From assembly GCF_040930455.2 (NCBI RefSeq), contig NZ_CP170494.1: a stretch of DNA of 64,000 nucleotides, one strand, 5' to 3'. A program made the position numbers and the translations under genes. Source of the stretch: Neopusillimonas maritima (GTDB lineage Bacteria > Pseudomonadota > Gammaproteobacteria > Burkholderiales > Burkholderiaceae_B). This document shows, one piece after another, positions 33,036-42,721 of the stretch. Position 1 is the first letter of the stretch. Every line of letters starts with the position of its first letter. Below the pieces are notes generated by a model. The model ran no database searches and was not told the DNA's origin. It worked only from the letters and a program-made list of their open reading frames with translations.

Positions 33036-34763
33036 ATGAAGAAACAACGCAAAATGCCTGGAGCTCCTTTGCCAATAAGAAAGTACAGCATTGCCGGATT
33101 ACTTAGCCTGAGCCTTCTTTTGGCAACCGCTCCAACAAGCCCGGTACGCGCGCAAACCGATGGTGCACTCAACCGCACCCTGGCCAACCAGGCTGAACTG
33201 CTGCGCCGGGTTAAGCCCATTCCCAAACAAGGTCAAATCGATATCAGCGTTATCGACGAACGCAAGCAAATACCGGAAGAGGAAGCAGAAGGCATTACTT
33301 TCACACTACGCTCCCTGGTCGTAGACGGTGCGCAAACAGTTCCGCAAGCGCAACTGGCTGCGGCATGGGAAGATAAGCTGAACACCACAATAAGTCTGGC
33401 CGAACTGTACCGAATCGCGCGTGAAATCGAAGCCATTTACCGGAAAGAAGGCTATTTCTCCGATGTCATCGTCCCCAGCCAGGATTTTGATTCCGGCCAT
33501 ATCGTGATCAAACTCTACGAAACGGGGTTCGACGAAATCACGATTGAAAGCGATATCCCGAACATTGATACGCGGCTCGCCCCCTACATTGATCGCCTGC
33601 TGGATTTTGCGCCCGTTCCCGTGGCCGAGGTGGAACGCATACTGCTGCTCATGAGCGACCTGGGCGGGTTGACTATCGACGGCGTGGCAACACGCCCAGA
33701 CGCCCCAGGAAAAGGCGGGCGCCTGCACCTGCGCATCACACGTACACCGATGGCGGCCCAGGTGGGCCTCGATAACTTCGGCAGCCGGGAAATCGGCCGC
33801 GCAGAGCTCACCGGCACAATCGACCTGAACGACCAGCTTGGCTTATTTGAAACAACCACCATCGCGGGCGTAACGGTTCCAAATCAACCCAGCGAACTTT
33901 ACCTTCTTCAACTGACGCAAGACTATCCCATCGGTTCAAACGGCCTGCATACAGGCTACACGGTTGCCTACGTTGGGTCGAAACCCGGCGGAGCACTCGA
34001 GTCGTTGAATGTGAATGCACAAACGGTATCGGGTACCCTCTTTGTCCGTTACCCCTTTATCCGCCGTATTTCACATAGTTTATTCGGGACGGCGGAAATT
34101 AATTTCGAAAACAGCGACCTGCGCATTGGAGGCAATCATGCCGGTCGAGACCGCTACCGCTGGGCCACAGCGGGCTTAAGCTACGACCAGGAACTTGAAC
34201 GAGGCTTTTTCAACGTGGAGGGTACATGGGGTATCGGCCTGCGTGGCCTCGGTTATACCACTTCCGACGACCCACTCAGTTCCCGCCCCGGCGTGCCGGA
34301 CCATTATCGCTTCACCCAATTAAATGCATTGTTGCAACATGCACTTTGGGAAGGCGGCGCCCTGACCCTGCAAGGTACGCTGCAATATTCTCCCGACCCT
34401 TTGCCCCCTTCCTTGCAGCTTGATCTTGGCGGTTCACGCTATGGACGCGGTTTCGACAGCGCCACCGCCAAAGGCGACAGCGGCGTTGCCGTTTCACTGG
34501 AACTTAATCAAACATTCAACGCCAACCTTCCCCACATCAATGATACGTCGGCATTCACCTTCATAGACTACGGCTACGTACGCAACCACGATGTCGGCGT
34601 CGATTACCGCACCCAGGCGCTTGGGTCGGTAGGCGTCGGCGTACGTGCCCGAGTTAACGACAACATTCAAGGTCAGGTATACGTTTCCACACCATGGAAG
34701 GAAGACAATGACTTCAGTGAGACCGGTACACGAGTTATGTTCCGCGTCGCCGCGTCGTTCTAG
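33036..34763 (+). CDS. TpsB-type outer-membrane translocator (ShlB/FhaC/HecB family)
   Basis: About 575 residues. A signal peptide (SIAGLLSLSLLLATAPTSPVRA) is followed by two POTRA domains (TFTLRSLVVDGAQTVPQAQLAAAWED; IVIKLYETGFDEITIES...) and a 16-strand barrel region with the conserved LGGSRYGRGFD loop that reaches into the pore; the last residue is Phe (RVAASF), as for BamA-assembled barrels. These proteins export or assemble a large partner (TpsA). No TpsA gene is present in the window, so the partner is elsewhere or the system has another role. The ATG at 33036 is preceded by a GTG one codon earlier. Confidence 0.88.
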   Translation: MKKQRKMPGAPLPIRKYSIAGLLSLSLLLATAPTSPVRAQTDGALNRTLANQAELLRRVKPIPKQGQIDISVIDERKQIPEEEAEGITFTLRSLVVDGAQTVPQAQLAAAWEDKLNTTISLAELYRIAREIEAIYRKEGYFSDVIVPSQDFDSGHIVIKLYETGFDEITIESDIPNIDTRLAPYIDRLLDFAPVPVAEVERILLLMSDLGGLTIDGVATRPDAPGKGGRLHLRITRTPMAAQVGLDNFGSREIGRAELTGTIDLNDQLGLFETTTIAGVTVPNQPSELYLLQLTQDYPIGSNGLHTGYTVAYVGSKPGGALESLNVNAQTVSGTLFVRYPFIRRISHSLFGTAEINFENSDLRIGGNHAGRDRYRWATAGLSYDQELERGFFNVEGTWGIGLRGLGYTTSDDPLSSRPGVPDHYRFTQLNALLQHALWEGGALTLQGTLQYSPDPLPPSLQLDLGGSRYGRGFDSATAKGDSGVAVSLELNQTFNANLPHINDTSAFTFIDYGYVRNHDVGVDYRTQALGSVGVGVRARVNDNIQGQVYVSTPWKEDNDFSETGTRVMFRVAASF

Positions 34764-34783
34764 CTAATCAAGGCGCAATACCG

Positions 34784-36463
34784 TTATGGGGCCTCGGGCA
34801 TCACCCGGTTGCGACCGGCCCGCTTGGCTTCATACAACATAGCATCGGCCTGAATAACGGCTTCATCGGCACTTGCCTGGCCGGCGTGCGCAACCGCCAC
34901 ACCGGCACTGATAGAAATTGACCCTACCGGCTCAAGCGCTGCGGCATCGACACGCACCCGAATTTTTTCAGCAACCCGCAATGCATCGCTTAAAGGCGTT
35001 AACGGAAGAACCGCCACGAACTCTTCGCCGCCCATACGCCCGACAAAATCATTTTCCCTGACACTTTCAGCCAGAATACGGCCCACATGCTGAAGCACCT
35101 GGTCGCCCACGGCATGGCCGTATGTGTCATTCACTTTCTTGAAGTAGTCAATATCGAACATCACTATTGAATACGGTTCACGGCCACGCTTCAGGTTATG
35201 GAACTCATGCTCGAGAAACTCATTGGCGGCCAACCGATTAGGCAACCCGGTTAATACATCGCTGCGCGCCTGAGCCGCCAATTTGGTGTTGGCCTCGGCT
35301 AACTCCTGGGTTCTTTGCTCAACCTTGCTCTCCAACTCACGCGCGGCCGCCTCAAGCTCGTGTTGGTTTTGCAACAAGCGCGAAGCCATCTCTTGTAAAG
35401 CCTGGTTCAATGCGCGCATTTCAGCCGTATGCAGCGTTAGGTTGAACCGGGCCGGCTTGCCCTGTGCAATGGCTTGGGCAATGTGGGTAAGCTGTTGAAT
35501 AGGGCGCCCTAACTGACGGCTCAGCAACCAGGCCAATATCAGGAACAAAACCAGCCCCACCCCAAATACGGTGAGTATGGCCTTTTGCAAACCACGTGCA
35601 TGCTCCAGCACTTTGGATTCAGGTTGCCGCACCATCACCTTCCAGTTCAACGGTACAGTAGAGTCGGGGCTGTTCACCGCAACGGCCGACGTAAGATAGC
35701 GCACATCACTACCCCACGACGCATATCGCACCGCGTCTCCTTCCTTCACGACCGGAACCCGCAAGGAATCATGCTGCGAAGGTGAATCGGGGAAAATAAT
35801 TTCCTCCTCTCCATTCACTATAAAAAACTCAACTTGCTCGTCATCCGCATCTTGCGGTGTTATCAGTTCCAGTAGATCTTCAGACCACCCCCAGTGAGCA
35901 TGCACGCCCAACACACCCCGCGGCTGTCCTTGTGCGTTTTCCACCTGAACAGCAAAGTCGATAAACCGTATCGGGCCGACCTGATTCGACAGTGACGGCA
36001 GCAAATTCGCCAAAAGTTTCGCTTCATGCAGATCACCTACATATAGGCCTTTTTTTGCCTCCTGGAACCAAGGCCGCTGTGCAACGCTTTGCCCTGCCAA
36101 TAACCCCCCCGTTGCCGCTTGAACCACCCCGTTTATATCGGTTAGCCCAATCCACGAATAGTAGGGATACGACTGCTGTAAACGTTCCAGACTGGCACGA
36201 AACTCGGCACTGCTGAAATCGGCATTCACATACAAAGGGCTGCGGGCCAACAGTTCCACTTCCCGACTCCGCTCACGCAGGTTCTCGGAAATCGCAATTG
36301 CCGCCGTATTGGCCAAGTGATACAGAATTTGCCCGCGGTCTTCAACCTGCTGCTGGGTGTAGGCAATCGTGACGTACAAAAACATGGGCACCCCCAACAG
36401 GGCAACCAAACCCATCATTGTGGTAACCAGTAAATTGCGATAGCTTCGTGTGACCCAGTTCAT
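34784..36463 (-). CDS. Membrane diguanylate cyclase (dCACHE-HAMP-GGDEF)
   Basis: A 559-residue protein. A membrane helix at 12-34 is followed by a long periplasmic CACHE-type sensor (PYYSWIGLTDINGVVQAATGG), a second membrane helix near 300 (VFGVGLVLFLILAWLLSRQLG), HAMP and coiled-coil, and a GGDEF domain with RMGGEEF at the active site. It has no EAL domain. It should make cyclic-di-GMP in response to a small extracytoplasmic ligand. I do not see the RxxD inhibition site clearly. It is convergent with the TpsB gene. Confidence 0.92.
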   Translation of the reverse strand: MNWVTRSYRNLLVTTMMGLVALLGVPMFLYVTIAYTQQQVEDRGQILYHLANTAAIAISENLRERSREVELLARSPLYVNADFSSAEFRASLERLQQSYPYYSWIGLTDINGVVQAATGGLLAGQSVAQRPWFQEAKKGLYVGDLHEAKLLANLLPSLSNQVGPIRFIDFAVQVENAQGQPRGVLGVHAHWGWSEDLLELITPQDADDEQVEFFIVNGEEEIIFPDSPSQHDSLRVPVVKEGDAVRYASWGSDVRYLTSAVAVNSPDSTVPLNWKVMVRQPESKVLEHARGLQKAILTVFGVGLVLFLILAWLLSRQLGRPIQQLTHIAQAIAQGKPARFNLTLHTAEMRALNQALQEMASRLLQNQHELEAAARELESKVEQRTQELAEANTKLAAQARSDVLTGLPNRLAANEFLEHEFHNLKRGREPYSIVMFDIDYFKKVNDTYGHAVGDQVLQHVGRILAESVRENDFVGRMGGEEFVAVLPLTPLSDALRVAEKIRVRVDAAALEPVGSISISAGVAVAHAGQASADEAVIQADAMLYEAKRAGRNRVMPEAP

Positions 36464-36500
36464 ATTATGTTGACTGTATCGGATTCAATCGTTTCCGTGG

Positions 36501-37055
36501 CTAAAGTTTGGCCAATACATCCAGAAATTGCTGCTGGCCCAAATGCTTGCCCCGCTGCCAGACTTCCACCGCCTTTTCATCGGCGTAATCCGTGACATAT
36601 TTATAGGAAAGCCACGGCACCCCATGCTCGTGCGCCACAGCGGCAATCGCGAACAACTCCATATCAACCACCTCGACACCCGACTCCTGGAACCAGGGAT
36701 CGGGGGCTGTCACAAAACTGTCGCCGGTGCCACAGGTGTAGCCGCCGTTTACCGCCGAGGTATAAACCTGCGGTCGGGAACAAAACGGCATGTGACCCCG
36801 TGGCGCCATAGTGGTGATTACATCACGCTGTAGCGCTTGGCGAATGGGTAACAACCCTAGCAAGCCGGGCTGAACGCTGCCCGCCGTGCCGAAATTGACA
36901 ATGAGGGAAGGCGATTTCTCGTGAATGGCCTTCATTGCCGCAATCGTTGCATTCACCTTGCCGATGCCGGAATAATAAATTGCGATGTTCTCCGGAATAT
37001 GCACTTGCGCAAGCTCTTCCGGCATGGCGGTAATAATGACGATGCCCTTTCCCAT
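36501..37055 (-). CDS. 5'-Methylthioadenosine/adenosylhomocysteine nucleosidase-like protein
   Basis: A 184-residue PNP/UDP-family nucleosidase. Motifs: GIVIITAMPEELA at the N-terminus, YYSGIGKVNATIAAM, LIVNFGTAGSVQPGLLG, and a late VEVVDMELFAIAAVAHEHGVPW in which the E of DMELF stands for the ribose-binding ME-E region. It is shorter than E. coli MTAN (about 230), mainly by lacking part of the middle. It probably salvages methylthioadenosine or a related nucleoside. It follows brnQ by 15 bases in the same direction, so the two share an operon. Confidence 0.78.
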   Translation of the reverse strand: MGKGIVIITAMPEELAQVHIPENIAIYYSGIGKVNATIAAMKAIHEKSPSLIVNFGTAGSVQPGLLGLLPIRQALQRDVITTMAPRGHMPFCSRPQVYTSAVNGGYTCGTGDSFVTAPDPWFQESGVEVVDMELFAIAAVAHEHGVPWLSYKYVTDYADEKAVEVWQRGKHLGQQQFLDVLAKL

Positions 37056-37069
37056 AAATACTTATCCTT

Positions 37070-38374
37070 TCAATGTATGGGTGCCCTTGACCAAAACCGA
37101 TCGAACGCCGCCGCAACAACCATCATGCAAAGTACCGGCAACAACCAGGCAAGGTCAACCGACGCTCCCGGCAACAGTGCCAACCAACCAGGGGTCAGGA
37201 AACCCAACCCCGCTGCCTCCAGGCCGTCGGCCACGCCCATTGCGGTCGCCAGGGCCATTGTGGGAATGAAAACACGTTTAGCCGACACCCAAAACGGCGA
37301 CAACAAACTTAAAACCACCAACGTCATGGCCACGGGATAAAGCCCAACCAATACCGGTACCGAAAATGAGATCAGGCGCTCCAAGCCCTGGTTTGCAACA
37401 ACCAGACTAAACACGCCAAACGTAATGACAATGGTTCGATAAGAAAGCGGCAACAGACGGCTGAAATACTCACCGCAAGCAGTCGTTAAACCGATCGCCG
37501 TCGTTAAACAGGCCAGCGTAATGACAACGGCCAACAACACATGACCACCCACGCCGAAGCTGTACTGCATGTATTCCGCCAGAATGACCGCACCGGTATC
37601 CGCTTCGGGCGCAACACTGTTGCTGGTGGCGCCCAGATACACCAACGACAAATAAACCAGGGCCAACCCCGTTGCCGCAATAACCGCAGCAATTAGCGCG
37701 TACCGGGTTTGCAGTGCAGGGTTATCAATCTTGCGATCACGAATCGCATTCACAATAACAATACCGAACACCAACCCGGCCAGCCCATCCATGGTTAAGT
37801 ACCCTTGCAAAAAACCGCGGGACAACGGCGCGTCCCGGTAAAGTTCATTGCCAAGCCCCACCGCATCGGCCGGAACAAGCACGGCATAACCGCCAAGAAT
37901 AAGTAACGCCGCGACAAGCACCGGGGTCATGTACTTACCCACTGTATCAATTAAACGCCCTGGATACAGGGCAATCAGTATCACCAGCGCAAAATAGATA
38001 ATGGAGTAAATGAACAGGGCGACCTGACCGTCGCCCAGAAAATATGCCACGCCCACTTCGAAAGAAACCGTCGTCGTGCGCGGAATCGCAAACAGCGGTC
38101 CAATCGTTAAATAGATAAGGACCCCAAACACCGTACCGGCAACACGGCCAATAGGCTGCGTTACCGTAAACAAATCACCACCGGAGCGTACTAACGCAAT
38201 GATAGCGGCCAACGGCAAGCCGACACCGGTTAAAAGAAAGCCCATGGCGGCCCACCAGAACTGCTCACCCGATTCCTGGCCGACAACAGGAGGAAAAATA
38301 ATATTGCCGGCGCCCAAAAACAGGGCGAAGGTCATAAAACCCAGGGCGATCAGATCAGCCAGTTTTAGTTTCAT
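37070..38374 (-). CDS. brnQ: Branched-chain amino acid transporter BrnQ (LIVCS family)
   Basis: A 434-residue protein with about 12 membrane helices; the N-terminal signature LIALGFMTFALFLGAGNIIFPPVVGQESG is diagnostic of the LIVCS family. It imports Leu, Ile and Val with Na+. A bidirectional-looking terminator lies upstream at 38449-38484, and an MTAN-like gene follows 15 bases downstream. Confidence 0.92.
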   Translation of the reverse strand: MKLKLADLIALGFMTFALFLGAGNIIFPPVVGQESGEQFWWAAMGFLLTGVGLPLAAIIALVRSGGDLFTVTQPIGRVAGTVFGVLIYLTIGPLFAIPRTTTVSFEVGVAYFLGDGQVALFIYSIIYFALVILIALYPGRLIDTVGKYMTPVLVAALLILGGYAVLVPADAVGLGNELYRDAPLSRGFLQGYLTMDGLAGLVFGIVIVNAIRDRKIDNPALQTRYALIAAVIAATGLALVYLSLVYLGATSNSVAPEADTGAVILAEYMQYSFGVGGHVLLAVVITLACLTTAIGLTTACGEYFSRLLPLSYRTIVITFGVFSLVVANQGLERLISFSVPVLVGLYPVAMTLVVLSLLSPFWVSAKRVFIPTMALATAMGVADGLEAAGLGFLTPGWLALLPGASVDLAWLLPVLCMMVVAAAFDRFWSRAPIH

Positions 38375-38448
38375 GGTGGATAATGGGTGCAGTGGTTAGG
38401 ATTTTTATTGCTTGAACACAGATGTGAAAAAGCATACCACTGCAATAA

Positions 38449-38484
38449 AAATAAGGCTGCGATATGTGAACCGCAGCCTTATTT
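38449..38484. terminator. Hairpin terminator
   Basis: A perfect 13-base stem (AAATAAGGCTGCG at 38449-38461 with its complement at 38472-38484) flanked by A-run and T-rich sides. It suits termination of the leftward lipoprotein transcript about 65 bases after its stop and insulates brnQ. Confidence 0.75.
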
Positions 38485-38547
38485 AACTTCGCCCCAAGCA
38501 ATACCAAAATAATTTTTTGCTGTATCGCCTCAGGCCCAACGACAGTT

Positions 38548-38709
38548 TTATTCCGTCGCCTTCTCTACACGCTCGCTAAGCTCAGCGGCTGCCTGGTCAA
38601 TTTCCTTGCCGGCCTTTTCAGCCGGGCCTTCTTTTTCCTGGCAACCGGCAAGCGCCATGAGCAAAACAGCGGTAACAGCAGTTGAACCTAAAACTTTCTT
38701 GATTTTCAT
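38548..38709 (-). CDS. Small lipoprotein
   Basis: A 53-residue protein. The lipoprotein signal MKIKKVLGSTAVTAVLLMALAGC has the LAGC lipobox with Cys23; the mature part is short, charged and helical (QEKEGPAEKAGKEIDQAAAELSE). It is similar in style to entericidin-like or Lpp-like small envelope lipoproteins, but no family can be named. A GGGAGGGAAACA ribosome site precedes the ATG. It has its own terminator downstream. Confidence 0.85.
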   Translation of the reverse strand: MKIKKVLGSTAVTAVLLMALAGCQEKEGPAEKAGKEIDQAAAELSERVEKATE

Positions 38710-38793
38710 TGTTTCCCTCCCTGTTGAACAATGTCATAAAAATTCTACCGTTAAACGCGGCGAAAAGACACGCTTCAAGCGCAACCAAACTTT

Positions 38794-40143
38794 TCAAAAA
38801 GACCGCTGTGCCAAACCGCGCTGACGCTGCCGTTTCAACACATACATATCCTGATCGGCAAAGGCAAGTAATGCGTCGACCTGGGTGGCATCGTCGGGAT
38901 AGCACGCCAACCCGATACTGGCATCAGGCCTTAAGCTGCCATTTTCAAAGTCCACCGGCTCAAGCAAAGATACTTGAAGCTTATTCGCCACTTTCCTTGC
39001 ATCGTCTTTAGATCGAATATCTTCAAGCAAGACCAGAAACTCATCGCCTCCAAGCCGAAAAACCGTATCCCCTTTGCGCAGGCTGTCTTTCAAACGCACT
39101 GCGACTTCGCGCAACAATTGATCACCGACAACGTGTCCGTATGAATCATTAACCAATTTGAAATCATCCAGATCAACAAACAACACCGCCAACGACGCCT
39201 GCCTACGCTCACACCGCGCCAATGCCGAGCGCAGATGCGCATGTAATGTACGCCGATTAGGCAAACCCGTTAAATCGTCGTACTGCGCCATACGCAACAG
39301 TTCCGCGTGCATGCGTTGCCGCTCGACGGCTGTGGCCACCTGCGCACCAACGAATCGAAGCAACTCAAGATCTGTCTCGCTATACACAACACCGCTTGAA
39401 CTGCTAATTACCAGGGTTCCCATATAACCGCTTTGTGACTGCAATGGAACAAACACCCACGTACCGGCGTGTTCAGTGGAGTGCAGCTCATTCGAAGATA
39501 GGTCATGTTTCAGCAGCAACGGTTCTTGCCGATTTTTTGAGTCTGCACAAATCGCCAGTAAACGGGTGGACAGTGAGGCGTTCCATGGGTGCGCACTATC
39601 TTGTCTAAAAATCCAATGTTGCACCTGGGTTTCTTGATCGAAATCGGCCACTGCAAACGTTGTGACCGGGACACGCTGCGCCACAATTTCCTGCACTTCC
39701 GCCAGCAGCGTATTCACATTCTGCGCCCGATGCGCCGCCTCCGAAACTGCATACGTTGCCGCTTGCCGATCCTCAAGACGCCGCCGCTCGGTGACGTCCC
39801 GCGCCACGCCGATCCGGCATTGATGTTGTTCCGTCCAGCAAGCCGACCACATCACCCGAACATAGCGCCCGTCCTTACGAATGTAGCGATTTTCGAAGCC
39901 GACACGCGGAATGCCCGCCATCACCTTTCTCGCCTCCTCCCGCGTTCTCTCGCGGTCTTCCGGCGCCACAAGCTCAATCATTGGGTGCCCTATCAACTCT
40001 TGCTGCGAATAACCCAACATGCGCTCGCAGGCCGCGCTAACGAAAACGATACGACCTTCGATATCGACTACAAACACCGTGTCGAGCATCAGGTTAAGAA
40101 AGTCAGGCAAAAGCGCCTGCACGTTAAGCTTCATATCGGCCAC
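38794..40143 (-). CDS. PAS-GAF-GGDEF diguanylate cyclase
   Basis: A 449-residue soluble protein. A PAS domain spans residues 14-125 (FVVDIEGRIVFVSAACERMLGYSQQELIG, PAC at ENRYIRKDGRYVRVMWSA), a GAF domain 130-285 and a GGDEF domain 290-445 with YDDLTGLPNRRTLHAHL and FRLGGDEFLVLLED at the active site. It has no membrane helices and no EAL domain. It probably makes cyclic-di-GMP under control of an intracellular signal. It is divergent from tag with a short shared control region. Confidence 0.92.
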   Translation of the reverse strand: MADMKLNVQALLPDFLNLMLDTVFVVDIEGRIVFVSAACERMLGYSQQELIGHPMIELVAPEDRERTREEARKVMAGIPRVGFENRYIRKDGRYVRVMWSACWTEQHQCRIGVARDVTERRRLEDRQAATYAVSEAAHRAQNVNTLLAEVQEIVAQRVPVTTFAVADFDQETQVQHWIFRQDSAHPWNASLSTRLLAICADSKNRQEPLLLKHDLSSNELHSTEHAGTWVFVPLQSQSGYMGTLVISSSSGVVYSETDLELLRFVGAQVATAVERQRMHAELLRMAQYDDLTGLPNRRTLHAHLRSALARCERRQASLAVLFVDLDDFKLVNDSYGHVVGDQLLREVAVRLKDSLRKGDTVFRLGGDEFLVLLEDIRSKDDARKVANKLQVSLLEPVDFENGSLRPDASIGLACYPDDATQVDALLAFADQDMYVLKRQRQRGLAQRSF

Positions 40144-40211
40144 ATGGGAAATTGAGCGGACAAATCGTTACACTGGATTCCGGCATTTTATTCAAAAAAG
40201 GAAGAAAACCA

Positions 40212-40817
40212 ATGTCTAACACTATTCCTGGCCCCGACGGGAAACCGCGTTGCGGCTGGTGTGCCGCCGCACCGGAATTCTTTCCCTACCACGACAAAGA
40301 ATGGGGCTTCCCGGTTGATAACGACCAGCGACTATTCGAAAAAATCTGCCTGGAAAGCTTTCAGTCGGGTTTGAGTTGGCGCACAATCCTGGCAAAACGT
40401 GAAAACTTCCGACGCGCTTTCGACCATTTCGACTTTCACAAGGTAGCGCAATACACCGACGCCGATATAGAAAGATTATTAAAAGACGCCGGCATTGTGC
40501 GCCATCGGGGCAAAATTGAAGCGGTCGTCAACAACGCGGGAAAGCTGTTGGAGCTCATTAAGAACGAGGGTTCATTCGCCGCCTATGTTTGGCGCTTCGA
40601 ACCCAGCGAGAAAGTCTTGACCGCGCCGCAAACCGCATCGCGCTCCGCTGCCTCAGAAGCCATGTCAAAAGACCTGCGCAAACGCGGCTGGAAATTCGTG
40701 GGCCCTACAACGGTGTACGCGTTTATGCAAGCCATGGGATTAATTAATGATCATGCCGAGCAATGCGCTCTTCGGCTGTCCGTCGAGAACGCCAGAAAAA
40801 AATTCAAACGACCTTAA
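40212..40817 (+). CDS. tag: DNA-3-methyladenine glycosylase I (Tag)
   Basis: A 201-residue protein. The signature runs RCGWCAAAPEFFPYHDKEWGFPVDND at the N-terminus, then LFEKICLESFQSGLSWRTIL and RKRGWKFVGPTTVYAFMQAMGLINDH; the zinc ligands of the family (C near residue 16, a His near the start, His and Cys near the C-terminus) are present. It removes 3-methyladenine from DNA. ATG 40212 gives the standard N-terminus; the frame is open 60 bases further upstream without conserved sequence. Confidence 0.93.
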   Translation: MSNTIPGPDGKPRCGWCAAAPEFFPYHDKEWGFPVDNDQRLFEKICLESFQSGLSWRTILAKRENFRRAFDHFDFHKVAQYTDADIERLLKDAGIVRHRGKIEAVVNNAGKLLELIKNEGSFAAYVWRFEPSEKVLTAPQTASRSAASEAMSKDLRKRGWKFVGPTTVYAFMQAMGLINDHAEQCALRLSVENARKKFKRP

Positions 40818-40949
40818 TAAAACATCTGGAAAAGACAGCACCACCGAATTTGTAAACATGGCCGGTTATGCGTTGCATGGGGCACTTAACTAAGCGTAAA
40901 CTGGCCGCTCTTTTGAAAATACGACCCCGGAAGACTGTTAATTTAACTC

Positions 40950-42017
40950 ATGCTTTATCCTCTCACACTCCGTTCGTCCCCTCGCCTTTTCTCTTTTCTT
41001 GCCCTGCTCGCCGCATTTTTGCTTGGCGCCAACGCATATGCCGGCACCGTTTGGCTGAATAACGGTGATCGCATCACCGGCACCATTCAATCGCTGGACG
41101 GTGGGAAATTACTGGTTAAAACTGAGTACGGCGGTAATATCCGAGTTGATATTACGCATGTGAAAACGCTGGAAAGTGACTCTGAACTGGTTGTAAAAGA
41201 TGGCGAGTTCAACAACGACTACCGTGCAAAGCTCGTTGCAGCCGGCGACGGCACAGTAACGTTACAAGGGGTTGAGCGCGCTGACGGTCAAACAACACCG
41301 GTTAGTACGGCCGTACCAGTGGCCTCCATTACACGTGTAGTACGACCCACTCCGTTTCTCAATGAGGCCACATTCAAAGGGCGTTTCGACTTGGCCGCAA
41401 CGCGTAAAACGGCATCAACCAAAACACAAGACTACACGCTGAACACCTTCAATGAACTGCGTCACGGCATGTGGCGCCATCAACTGGCGGCCGACTACAC
41501 ACGCAACAAAGAAGACAGCACCGACAGCACCTATAACTATGGTGCGGGCTACACGCTTGATTACTTCATTAGCGAAAAAGCATTTTGGCAGGGCAGAGCC
41601 AAGTATCGACGCGACTTCGTGGAAGAACTCAACCGCCAGGTTGTATACGGTACCGGGCCAGGTTACCAGTTCTGGGATAACGAGCTCGGCGCCTTCTCAC
41701 TTTCCGCGCTCATGAGCCGGGTGCATTATGGCTATACCGATGGAAGCAGCGAAAATGCATATGCCGCGTCGTTGCGCTGGGATTACGTGCGTTACTTTTA
41801 CGGTAAAGAGTTCGAACTATATACACGTGGCGAAGTGTTACGCCCCATTAACAGTGACACCAAGTTCGCGATTAACGGCGAAGTGGGTGCGCGCTACAAC
41901 ATGAACAGCTGGATGTCGGTTTATCTGAAGTACGCGCGTAACCAGGTCAGTGGCGACGGCCGCCAAGGCGGCATCAATGAGTCGGTTTACAGCACGGGTA
42001 TTGGCGTGCGCTGGTAA
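40950..42017 (+). CDS. DUF481 outer-membrane beta-barrel protein
   Basis: A 355-residue protein. A signal peptide (SFLALLAAFLLGANAYAG) is followed by an SH3-like segment (TVWLNNGDRITGTIQSLDGGKLLVKTEYGGNIRVD) and a DUF481 barrel of about 240 residues with alternating strands (FWQGRAKYRRDFVEEL, YFYGKEFELYTRGE), ending with aromatic GVRW. The function of the family is unknown; its outer-membrane location is inferred. It has no partner genes nearby. Confidence 0.87.
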   Translation: MLYPLTLRSSPRLFSFLALLAAFLLGANAYAGTVWLNNGDRITGTIQSLDGGKLLVKTEYGGNIRVDITHVKTLESDSELVVKDGEFNNDYRAKLVAAGDGTVTLQGVERADGQTTPVSTAVPVASITRVVRPTPFLNEATFKGRFDLAATRKTASTKTQDYTLNTFNELRHGMWRHQLAADYTRNKEDSTDSTYNYGAGYTLDYFISEKAFWQGRAKYRRDFVEELNRQVVYGTGPGYQFWDNELGAFSLSALMSRVHYGYTDGSSENAYAASLRWDYVRYFYGKEFELYTRGEVLRPINSDTKFAINGEVGARYNMNSWMSVYLKYARNQVSGDGRQGGINESVYSTGIGVRW

Positions 42018-42052
42018 ACGAACCGTCATTACGTAGAACACACACAGGCCGG

Positions 42053-42721
42053 CTAAACACCGGCCTGTTCTTTTAGCCAGCTCCAAACCACACCTGCGTC
42101 AGAGCCGACACTCAAGGAAAACGGTGCGACCAGATAAAAATCCGTATCGTCATTCACCACTTGCCGCCCCACCACCACGAGCCGTCGCTGGTCAATATCG
42201 CTTTCAATAAAGCACCGTGCAACCAGCGCCACCCCCTGGCCCGCCACTGCGGCGTCGATCGCCAGACTGGTTTGATTGAACTGGATTGTTTTCGTTGAAG
42301 TCGGTACGCCCGGCATACCCCGCTTTTGAGCCAGCTGTGGCCATAAGTTGTGCGAGTCAACCAACAATCTCTGCTTCCACAAATCGGCCGGCACTCTAAT
42401 TTTGCGTTTTACGTAGGGGCTGCAAACCGCTATGGCCTCATGGCGCAAAAGCAGCGTAGCTTGTAGTTTGCTGGAAGCCGGCGCCCTCATTTGCCTGACA
42501 GCCATATCGACACCGTCGACGTAAAAATCAGCTAACCCTTCCGAAGCCTGAATCCGCAAATCAATTGCGGGATATTTGGCGGCAAACAGAGGCAAGCGGG
42601 GTAACAACCACTTGGCTGCAAAGGTGGGCGTCACACTAAGCGTCACCCGGCTTTTTTTAACCACCAGATCGGCAGTGGCCTGTTCGATCATTTCAAATGC
42701 TTCGCGCACCCTGGCCAACAA
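42053..42721 (-). pseudogene. LysR regulator without its DNA-binding domain
   Basis: About 222 residues of a LysR substrate-binding domain (VTLSVTPTFAAKWLLPRLPLFAAKYPAIDLRIQAS, DGVDMAVRQM, VAGQGVALVARCF; GcvA-type). The preceding 75 or so residues, including the helix-turn-helix, are missing: the frame stops making sense at 42721 where SDR sequence begins. The first residues LLARVREAFEM correspond to the linker just after the HTH. It was once divergent from the SDR gene, and both lost their 5' ends in one deletion. Confidence 0.8.
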
